Under the pieces are notes generated by a model, which was given only the letters and a program-made list of their open reading frames with translations, was not told where the DNA came from and did no database searches. From the NCBI RefSeq assembly GCF_001039355.2, contig NW_019773660.1, forward strand, positions 18,215 to 54,700: a stretch of DNA of 36,486 nt, in the 5' to 3' direction. A program made the translations under genes and the position numbers. Source of the DNA: Lingula anatina. Its lineage: Eukaryota > Brachiopoda > Lingulata > Lingulida > Lingulidae. Numbering within the stretch: position 1 is the first letter of the stretch; every line of letters begins with the position of its first letter. Positions 22,823-33,800 of this stretch are shown piece after piece.

Positions 22823-23959
22823 CTCTCAGAAAAACACTATATGTGGACTATCAGTTAGCTCAGACTTCTTTGACACTACAACACGTACATCTACCTATAC
22901 AACCATGCATACGCAGACTTATGCATGCACAAATGTGTACGTACACACAAACACAACACACACAAAGACAGGCAGATACTGTGATGGAAGTGCACAAGTA
23001 CACCCACACAATCTTTTCCTCTCCTAATTTTTTTCCTCATACAAAATAAATTTATCAAAGCTTATTATCAACATCTTACATAGCTCACCCTTTGTGTCTC
23101 TAAATATAGAAGCATGTTATTAAATCAAACAATACATGTGTTGTGCTCAGGAAATATGTTTTCATCAAAAAAAAAAATCTTCAAAATCATACTGAAGAAG
23201 AAATCACTTCACATTGCCAGTTCCACTTATCAAAAAATAACTCAAAGAACATCACAAAAAATCCTATTTCCCCAATGAAAAACTAAGGTTGCCTTCTAAT
23301 TTAAAACCCTGGGACTTACAAAGCAGAACCCGCTGAGCAAGAAATAGCCTAAAGTAAATTACTCTATAAACTTATTTCCTAGCTGAAGAACAAGTTGCAT
23401 GATCTAATCAAAAATCAAATTTTGTTATTAGTCACCAGATTATGGTGATAGAAATGATGTCAATACAAAGGATATGGCAAAAAAAAAAAAAATGCCACAG
23501 AACATAAAAGACTGACCTAATCACTGACTTCAATAATTATAGCTATAGTAGAAGCATTCACTTGTCACTGAATTGAATCTTTTTTTGATCCAGGTTAGAG
23601 CTTTGTAAGATTCAAAATAATAAAACAAACAAAAAAAATGAAAGTCTAGCACACACACACACCGAATTAATTAACTAATTAATTGGTTAACCAATAATGG
23701 TATCCTAGGTTCACAAGATCTGCCAGATGACAATATCAAATTCTCTTGATGTAACTTAAATCTTTTTCATCCTGATTGGCTAAAGAACTGAATTAAAACT
23801 AGAAATTTTGGTCAAACTCCATTCAGGCTAAAGTCATAGATATCCAATAATTATCGGTTGAGAACAATATTTATTGCTGCATTCTTTTTGTAAAATAATC
23901 ATATTTTTATGATGACATTTCTGTGACCAGTTCAGAACATTTCCCAGAGGAGGAAAGTA

Positions 23960-24236
23960 CCAATTGAAATGATTACAGAAAGATATATGATATTTCTACA
24001 CATTTTCTCAAGTAACCCAAAACATGAATCATCCAAGACCAGTTCAGGCCATGCATAAGTGGTGACAAGTGTACATTGGTTTCAGCTCTCTCCTTCCATT
24101 ACTGAAAGATATGAAATTTCTATGCATTTTGTCTAGTAAAGATCATCCAAAACCGGTTCAGGTCATGCATTAAAAAGCAAGTGCGAACTGGATTCAACTC
24201 TTGCCTTCTGATTACTGACAGATATTACATTTCTAA
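23960..24236. repeat. Degenerate tandem repeat, unit about 100-130 bp
   Basis: Three starts at about 23981, 24107 and 24210 share GATAT(A/G)...ATTTCTA. The first two also share ATCATCCAA(G/A)ACC and GGTTCAGG-like text plus CATGCAT. Confidence 0.55.
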
Positions 24237-24490
24237 AAGGGCTAACAAGATGCTCCCCTAGGAAATGTGCTGACTCATCATCTTTTGGACCTCTAATAGT
24301 CTTCTGTCGGTTATTCCCTTTCAAATCATCAATATGATCATATTGCATTTCCATGTAATTAATGCCATGAATTCTGAGGATTGAGCCTATGTTTTTGCCC
24401 ATTAACAGTCAAATAAATATTTCTGAAAGTGTTTGGAAAAAAATCTTCACTGGCATTTCCAATCATTGACACTGGTATTTCTGTGCGAAC

Positions 24491-24565
24491 AGCAGACTAA
24501 CAGATCTGCAGATCAAATATGGCCGACCCACTTGAATGCTTGTTGCATAATCCTCGCAAGGAAGC
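24491..24565. repeat. Third copy of the 21031 repeat arm
   Basis: AATATGGCCGACCCACTTG followed by GCTTGTTGCATAATCC resembles both arms at 21031-21240. It lies just upstream of the sushi gene and next to the N at 24622. Confidence 0.5.
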
Positions 24566-24621
24566 TATTCTGTGTCTAATCAGGAATTAGCAGCAAGCAC
24601 TTTGTGCAGTATCAAAATAAA

Positions 24622-24622
24622 N
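24622..24622. other. Single N upstream of the sushi gene
   Basis: It lies 135 bases before the start codon, so proximal promoter sequence may be missing. No TATA box is visible between it and the ATG. Confidence 0.45.
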
Positions 24623-24756
24623 CCGTATCTCGTGAAGTATAATCATTTTGGCTCTAGCGTGTCACGGAGCAGAGTAACTCAGTACACACCTCACGTTACC
24701 GCACAAATCACAGCGTTCACAGTTTGAGCATCCTAAACATACATCCAGCCAGCAAA

Positions 24757-24810
24757 ATGAAGGCAGTATTGTTGCTGCTTGTTCTCTGCATTTGTGCGAA
24801 CTCGGCTCAG
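24757..24810 (+). CDS. Sushi gene exon 1: signal peptide
   Basis: Encodes [18 protein letters not shown], a complete hydrophobic signal peptide, then the donor CTCAG|GTAAGT in phase 0. Cleavage is probably after NSA or at the exon border. The ATG follows AAA in AGCAAAATGA and is the first ATG of the frame. Confidence 0.82.
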
Positions 24811-27800
24811 GTAAGTGTCTTTCTTTTTTATGAACCATTTGTAATGATGAATGTCGAATACAAAAACACGAATTTAGTTGCCAGGGTAAACATCTTAGCA
24901 GGAAATACGACGCCAGCACCGACTGCCCAGCAACCATACGTGACCCGTCGCTTCTACTGCTGTGTGTGGTGTGCTTTCGTTAATGCTTTCTATGGTAAAC
25001 GCTGAATCTTGAACTATATTAAAATTTGTTCCGAGGATTAACATTTCTTCAATCCGTACAAAGACGTTGATTCCAAAAGGTTAAAAACTGCATCTTTACT
25101 TAGCAATAGTCGAATTACAAGCACATGTAGTAACATGCAAGTTGTTTAGAAAGAAATATATCTTGCTTAGATATTACCTATTTAAACATAGAGATATTTT
25201 TGTCAAGCCGTCTAAACTGTTCCTCAGGTATCAAGTAATAATTCTGTATTGTGTGTTTAATGTAGACACGGGAACCGTATCATTATACGAATTGATCGAC
25301 AACTTTTGTCTCGGAACTGCTTTTTTAACCAATCATCTATCAAAGGATGGTAGTAATAAATAAATAAATAAATAAATAAATAATCTGTCAAGGAGATTTT
25401 TTAGATTGTTTTCATAACTTGTTTAGCAAGACGGAGAAGTGAGTCGGGTATTTCAGGTAGTTGGCAAAATTTCAGCAAAAGGTTACTGTGATAAGCAATG
25501 TGTAAGGGAGTGACGTCATCGACATCTTGTGTTTCGAAAAAATAAAAGACTCGTAAAAACGCGTCAACTTTATTCTATGCAATACATACGGGGGTTATGA
25601 TGTATACAGTCGGGGGTGGGAGTGGGGGGGGGGCTATGATGTGTCCTGTTGTGTTCCTAAATCACGTCCAGTGCAAAATTTGCAGCTTTGAAATACCTTT
25701 GACGAATCTTTTTTCAGGCCGATTTCGGAGATGCGATTTTGTCGTTCGTCAGGATGATAATCCCAGGTATAGGCAAAGGCCGGGGTCATGGCGGGGGTCG
25801 TTGGAGAGATAATGATGATTACGGTAAGTGTTGCCCGGAATCTGAAGTCAGCAGGATTTACATACATTTTTACATGAATTTGTAATAATATAGATTTGTA
25901 TAGATACCTGTATATGTAATGGGGAAATTTATCGTTTATATATCACGTATTATATATATTTATAGATTGTTAAGGCCTCTAAACAAGACCTGTGACGTAT
26001 GAGAGTGGTCTCTCTGTTACAGAGCCATCCCTACGTGGTGATACAGTAGACGGTATCTCTCGATCAGTGGTGATACAGTATATAGTTATCTAGTGGTCCA
26101 GTCAGTAAGGTCCTACTGGGCGGCGCAGCTGTGTTTGTAACTGTGACCATCATGTTTGGTAAATCTTTCAGACCAGCCAGAGCCACCCAAGACAAATATG
26201 TACGTCTCTGTAAAGGAGAGCTACGGCGACCGAGTCTACCGTCTGACGTCACAGCCGGTACAGCCCAGCAGCTGGCGCCAAATCACGCGTGGAAACGCGA
26301 TAAGTGGCGATGTTTCTTACTTCAAGGGATATATGTCTTCATACAGGGGCTTTGATTCCCGTATCCAGATAAACGGCGCCTCTATGTATGTGTCACGCAG
26401 TAGAGAGCCAGGCACAGTCCGCTATGAGCTGACAGAGTGTTATGTTAATGGTCAGAAGTCCAGCCGCGTCTCCACCAGAGGAGGGTGTGGCGGTAACGGA
26501 AGGGTCGCGAATAACTACGAGTTCTATGCTTTCCCTGGCAGTGAGTACTAGCCATTACCATATTGTATGTTCTTAGTTTTTATAACCTTATCGAGTACCA
26601 AATTTTAAGGAAAGGAGTTGGCGCTATACGTTCCTATTTAACTATACTTTGAGAAACCGTTTGTCACTGTTTAAGCTTAATATAAAGAGTCATAAACAAA
26701 ATAGTATGCAAACCACTCTATATAATCCTTCATTAGGACTGGCCTGTGAGATCCCGGCATTGAACGCCCACACGTCCGACCGGCGAAGCATCACTGACGG
26801 CCTGACCGTGGCCATTTCGTACACGTGTACCGTGGGTTACCGCAGTGTGGGCGGAGATGGCTACATCCAGTGTGGGGACGACGGGCGATGGATGGGGACA
26901 CCTTTACAATGTGAACGTAAGTATGGGGACGAGGAGTGTTGATGGGTATGGCGGAATAACGCTGTGAGGAATGCTGAACACTCGTATGTTTTGTTTGCTT
27001 GAACGGAACATGAAAGGATTGCGGTAGCAGTGATCCCTGTGTAAGTGCCTGAGATGCATTTGAAACTCTGCTTTCTTTTTAATTTACAGAGTTCGCTGTC
27101 ATAACAATTTAAACTCTAGACTTCAGATGTCATGTTCTTCTTTCACTTTTTATCTATATGTCTATTGATTTTCACGCTGCATTGTCTTATGGAAAGTTAT
27201 TTTTTGCTACACCCCTAGCAGTAAATTTATTTGGATCTCATGAATTGAAGTTATTTAGTTTGCAATTATATATATACAAACCGATGTTGTTCCTGCCAGC
27301 AATCCAGTGTGGCCGGCCTAAAGGAATACTCAATGGACAGGTGGTAGGGGACAGCTTCACCTACAGATCTACTGTGTCCTACGAGTGTAACCAGGGTTAC
27401 CAGCTCTCAGCCTCCTCCTCAAGGGTGAAGCAGTGCAACCAATATGGCGAATGGATCCCAAGCAAAGATCCCGAGTGTGTTCGTAAGCAGTACCTTTGTT
27501 TTTTCTTTAAAAAGAATTGATTAACTTATTTACTGATGTACCCTCCTATTTCACCATTTTATTGGTTAATTTTGACTTGTATTATTAATACATATTTTTT
27601 GTAACAGCTGGCTAAGTTCTACATTGCGCATTGATGGTTAAACGGATGCCCATCCAACGAAAATGCTTTTACATATACGAAGGTATCTGGTCACGTGACA
27701 TATATTTCTACATTTTAGCCAAGAGCTGTAATTTCCCCGACGACATTCAGAACGGTCACGTGATTGGAACAGACTATACTTTCGGCAACGTAGTGAGCTT

Positions 27801-30800
27801 CTCTTGTGACCCAGATTACAAGCTGGTGGGGGCGCCACAGGTCAGATGTACCGCCAGTGGCAGGTGGGATGACCGCACTCCGACCTGTGAATGTAAGTTC
27901 CCATTTTTTTAATCTGAGATAACACCCATATACCTACTTTGCCTTACAAAAACATAATTGGAAATCTGAACATTGAAAAATGCCTAGAATTCCCTAAGAG
28001 TTAAAGGAACGATGTGTACGAGATTACGTCATTTACGTCACTGTCGACTATTAATTAGACCGATACATTGGGTGGATGCTCTAACTCAGTGCTCTAACTC
28101 AGTGTTGTATTGTGGTTGCAGTGATTACCTGTGATCGTCAAGCTCCTCCTCAGAATGGCCGCCTGGTGGGGTCACAGTTCAAGGTCGGAACAGAGATCGT
28201 GTTTGAATGCCGGGAAGGGTACATTCTGGTAGGACCTGCCAGAATCTCGTGTGACCTTGACCCCGTGACCAATGCTGGTGTAAGAAGTAGCCCCAGTAAT
28301 CCCACATGTCAAAGTAAGTCTATATAAGCGCTGTTATAGTGTATTAACAACGTGTACTCTTCACGCACGCTCGGCTGTCACCTTGATTGGATAGTAAACG
28401 ATTGTCGTAAAATCGCTATATAATTTAAAAACTGATTGCATAAATTTGAAAACCACCTAGAACAACCTTAGAATGCCAGATTAATCCAATACAAAGCAAA
28501 AATAAACTGTAAAAAGTGGTTAAAGCATTCAAAACGAATGTCGTTAAGTCCCCATGTACGTGTACCTCCATAGAGACAATAAAATAGAGTACCTGTGTAC
28601 TTTACTTCCAGAGGTCTCCTGTCCTCCCCCGGTGGACCCAGAGTCCTGATCCATATATATATATATCCTGTATACTTTACTTCCAGTGGTCTCGTGTCCT
28701 CCCCCCGTGGACCCAGAGTCCTGAGCCATATATATATATCCTGTGTACTTTACTTCCAGAGGTCTCCTGTCCTCCCCCAGTGGACCCAGAGAACGGCAAC
28801 GTGCGCGTCCTGACTGATGTCACCTACGGCCAAGAAATCGACTTCGAGTGTCGCCGAGGTTTTTACCTGCAGGGGTCGCCACGTGCCACGTGTCAGGCTG
28901 ACGGTCAGTGGGACTCCCCACCGCCCACCTGTGTCGGTGAGTGAAGACGACGCTTATGTTTGGAAAATATCCATTATAAATGTGAACTGGGTCGTATTAT
29001 GCAGTACCAGAGACGCTGAAGTTTCATCATAAGATGTTTGCAGCAATGCAACAGTGTAACACCAATTATGTCTGATTCGTTTTCTATTTACTTCTTCACG
29101 GTACAATCTAGGTAATGTAAATGAATTCAAATTTAATGTTTAATTACATGTATCAATAGTATCGTGCTCGTGTCGATACTGACTGATTTCTCACTGCTTA
29201 CACTGTCGGCGGCAGCGGTGGGACCAGTAAATAACATGCAAATTTGTCTATTATATATCCAGCTATGCAGTGCAGAGATCCTGGAAACGTTGCCAATGCA
29301 AACAAGACTGGAAGTGCCCCCTTTATCTACGGCTCCACCGTAAGCTTCACCTGTGAGACCGGCTCACAGTTAGTTGGACAAAGCGTCCTACTCTGTCAAG
29401 ATGACGGGACCTGGAGCAGTCAACTTCCTACATGTGAAGGTGATTATTTTCCTTGAACAAATTTCCTGGAACCGTTTTGTACAAATATGATAACATTTGG
29501 GTGGGATGCCATGTCTTTTAAAATCCAATAGTCTTTCGTCAGGCTATTTCAACTGGCTGGTCCTAACAATGCTTACTGGACGTGCATTTGAACTGATCGA
29601 TTTGATGTCACAATGTTTTTTTTTGTATCCAGGTGGCTTGGTTTATATTTATATTTATATAACGTATGTGTTTCTTTAATTAGTACCTGGATGTTAACAT
29701 TGATTACTAAGGAAATATTATCTTTATTTTTAGACTGTGTAAAAGGCAATTATTCAATCTTTCAGTTATCCAATGCCCGGTGGTTAAGCCTCCTCTTAAT
29801 GGCGCTAAGAACGTGGACAGCTCCACCCACCCCGTCACCATGACGTTTTCTTGTTTCCCTGGTTACGAGCTTGATGGACAGAGAACCGCCCAGTGTCAGC
29901 CTAATGGACAGTGGAGCATGACCCAGGCCCCAGCATGTAAAGGTACACGGCAGGGGAAGTCGAACGTCGACTGCCATCACCTTAAAAATACCTGTTTCTT
30001 TTATAAAAAATGTAGTAATTTGTACCATTCTCTTCATGTTAAAAAACATGAGACAAAGTTCAAAAGCAAGTCAATGTACTTATCATAAGACGTGATTAAA
30101 TCAGAGGTAAATTATTTTCAGCAGTAGAAATGTCAGGTAACGTCAAGGGGACCTAAGCTGTTCAAATAGTATTATACCTTTACACGTCACTGATCACAAC
30201 TCTTATCTTCATGCAGCATTACCGTTTTTCACTTTTTACGTGCAGGAAGCTATCTCTTAATTTTCTCTCATCTCATATTCCTATTCTGTTTCTAGTTTGT
30301 CCTATTGGTACCTACAAGGAAGGGATGACAGGTGGTCAGTGTCAGCCATGTCCAGCACGCTCCAGCACGTCGGCAGAGGGCAGCACCAGCCGGCAGTACT
30401 GTCTTTGTCAAGACGGGTCTAAAGCCACTGACACTGGCGAATGTGAAGGTGAGGTTGGTTATTTTCTGAAAACTGTTGTCAATTTTTCAATATTTATGGA
30501 TGATAGTTACGATGCATAAACACATGTACTGTGTGTGAGAGTATGATAAAGCGGTATATCTATACATCCCCAGAGATAACCTGTGACCCGCTGGAGGCCC
30601 CTGTCAATGGTTCCATTTTGCCGTGCGGCAGTGTCAGCGACTCCCAGTGCCAGTTAACGTGTGATCCGGGCTTCATTCTTCAGGGGAGTAGAACCAGAAG
30701 GTGTACCGCCACGGGATGGACCGGGAACCCAACCACCTGCACAGGTGAGACTGAGCATTTCCACAGCTCTGCTTTAATTATAGCCATCACCTATGAAGCA

Positions 30801-33800
30801 TCTAAGTTCTGTACTTCATCACTCTTAGTGACACGCCCAGTGACCAAGTCTGTGGCTCTCTAGACTTTGATGTATGCAATGTCATATACTCGATAGCTAT
30901 AGGTCATTTGGTAGTATTCATAGCTACTAGTATTTTTCTGACAATTGCGACTACAAGTTAGGTAGAGGTCTTATTTTCTTTACTCTTCCTCATATTTATA
31001 GCCTGTCCACCAAACACATACAAGAGTGACATCTTTTCGTCGTCATGTCTGCCCTGCCCACAGAATTCTGAAACTACGGGGCTAGGGACGTCGCTGCAGT
31101 CGTGCACGTGCAAGACGGGCTATCAAGGTTTACCAGGAACACATTGTCAAGGTAGGGGAACAGTAAACCAGTCTGAGTGACAGCAATGGACGTGTTTATC
31201 ACATACCACTCTAACATCATGTCGTTATGAGATTAAATTTACCTCTTGATATGCAGTGGCAGGTTAACTGCAGTTCACAGGCAAGAAAAGGAAGCCTTTA
31301 CTTTTACAATACATGTGGTGTTTGACACTTCAAGGTGTAAACCCTAAAGAAATGTCGTTATTTTAGATGTGGATGAATGTGCAACCAATAATGGCGGTTG
31401 TAATCAAGAGTGCCACAACTCGAAAGGCAGCTACTCCTGCGCATGCTCCATCCCTGGATATGAGTTGGATGCAGACGGCAAGACATGTGTCCGTAAGTAT
31501 CAGTGTTTTGTATCAACTTTCATTGTGCCCAGAGTTGTGTCGCTAATAAGGACAGTTCAGAAGTGTTAAAAAAACAGGCGGCCAAGCCGGTTAACAAGGT
31601 CTCTACACATTCACGAGTTAATTTATTTTCAGTTTTTATTTACCCTCATTTGAAGAGTTTTTACAAATACAATAGAAGCATCATACACTGTACCTATGGT
31701 TATCATAATTTCACAACACATTTGTTTGCCGGTGGTGAACTATAATTGTGAACATATAAAATGTATGCATCTTTTTCAGTGAACAAAACTTGCGGCGACA
31801 TTGACGAGAAGCCAGATAACGGATTCTTAGAGTGCAAACGTAATGACGAATACAACGGAGCAGTGTGTATCATTAAATGTGACCCGGGGTTCTTCTTTGT
31901 CTCCGGTATAAACAATTACATCACATGTGGGGCGGGGACAGATTTCGTCTGGTCACACCAGGTGGTGAACGCGTCGGCCAGGATTCCTGCCTGTACAAGT
32001 AAGTGTAGAATATTGAGGTCGTACTAGGCCGAGATCAAACTATGTATATACATATGTACCAGTAATTGGAATATTGAGGTCGTACTAGGCCGAGATCAAA
32101 CTATGTACATACATATGTACCAGTAAGTGTGGAATAATAAACAAAGATAAAACAAAAAGAGTATGGATAGGACGTATGAAGTTTAGTAATTTAAAATTTT
32201 TGCCACATATGCATCTTGATTGGGGAAAGCACCAGTTTAATCTTTTGGGAATTGAATTTCATGTTAATCTATTTCAAATCCCCAAACTTAATTTTGATAA
32301 GAAATTAGTAAAAATTAAGTCTATTCTTAATGGATGGAACAGAAGAATGATCACCCCCATCGGCAAGTGTATAATTATAAAATCCTTAATAATTTCCCAA
32401 TTAAATCATTTGTTTATATCCTTACCGAATCCTAGTCAAAGGTTTATCAATGACCTTCAGAGTGACCTCTTCCACTTTTTGTGGAACTCAAAGATCGATA
32501 AAGTTAAGCGGGATATAATTATTAAAAATTACGATGAAGGTGGTATCAAAATGATACACTTGCCTTCAGTGATATCATCACTAAAATTAACATGGATTAG
32601 ACGTATTTATACAAAAAGGAAAATGGCAAATTATCGTAGCTAAATATCTAAATTTTGAACTTTTGTCAGTGGGTGGTAATGACTATTTGAATAAATGTCT
32701 AAAAGTTTGCCCAAACCGGTTCTGGGGGGATGCGTTACTTGCATGGAAAGAACTCAGGATTAAGGAAGACAAGTTAAGGGGGAAAAACAAGCCCGTGTTG
32801 GACACCCCTGTCTGGTATAATGAAGCCCTAAGAGTAGACAGTAAGGCAATATACTATAAGCAATGGTTTAATAAAGGTATATCTACAATAAGGGACTTTA
32901 TAAAAGACACTAAAACAATTACCGTTTTCTCACAAGAAGAAATAAATAAGCGATATTGTATTCAGACCAACTTCCTAGAATATCAAGGGGTGGTAAGCAT
33001 TATTAAGCGATACTTGAAATTGCATGATATAAACGAATCTGAAGTAATGCTTCCTAAACTCCCAGAGTATTTAAGTATCTTCTTTAAAAGTAATAAGGGC
33101 TGCCAAGATTTTTATAAAATACTTAGTAAGAATGCTTCTATTTCAAAGGTCAAAATAAATTGGAATAAACTGTTTAATATTAATGACAAAGAATGGTCTC
33201 TAATAAATAAACTGCCTTTCAACCTTCCTATCAGTCCTAAATTTAAATGGTTCCAGTATAAAATAAATCAACATATATTACCGACAAATAGTTATCTTGC
33301 AAAAACTGGTTTGGTTAACACCCCCCTTTGCAAAAGGTGCGAGAAAGAGACGGAGACAATTATTCATGTACTATGGGATTGTTCTGTAACTGAGACCTTT
33401 TTAAATGTAATCAAAGACAAGCTGAATATGACTTTAGAGAAAACAACATTTATATTTGGAATTCTTGACAAAAAAGAAAATAATAAAGATGCGTATAATG
33501 TCCTAAATATGTTAATCAAATACTATATCTACAGCTTTAGGTGCAGAAACAAACAATTATTATAATTACTTATTTCTTTTGTTGAATTTGCTAAAAAATA
33601 TCTGGACCCAGTACAGAATTTGGGCCACCTTAAGGCCATGTACGTATGCTTGCACAATTTAATACTTACACTTGCTTAGAATGATACAATACGTGTAAAT
33701 GTATGACAATCTCTTACTGTTTAGAGCCATAGCAAATTGTGCATGTCTAATATCTTTGCGTACCTAAGTTCACATCTCGATGGTCCGTACTGTCAGTCTT

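Larger units (their letters stand above)
15626..24756. other. Gene-poor region with repeats
   Basis: About 9 kb without a recognisable exon. It contains three MITE copies (16817, 18491, 19075), a tandem pair at 20724, an inverted repeat at 21031, a decayed tandem repeat at 23960 and CA and C-rich simple repeats. Unseen 5' exons of the ROCO gene could lie in the first part and promoter sequence of the sushi gene in the last. Two Ns (18685, 24622) break it. Confidence 0.55.

Noticed and set aside
22780-23049. Plus-strand Thr/His-rich open frame
   Set aside because: Translation of a CA microsatellite.
24662-24937. Minus-strand Cys-rich open frame
   Set aside because: Antisense to sushi exon 1 and intron 1; no signal peptide or family pattern.
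28544-28729. Minus-strand repetitive open frame
   Set aside because: Antisense translation of the tandem acceptor repeats.
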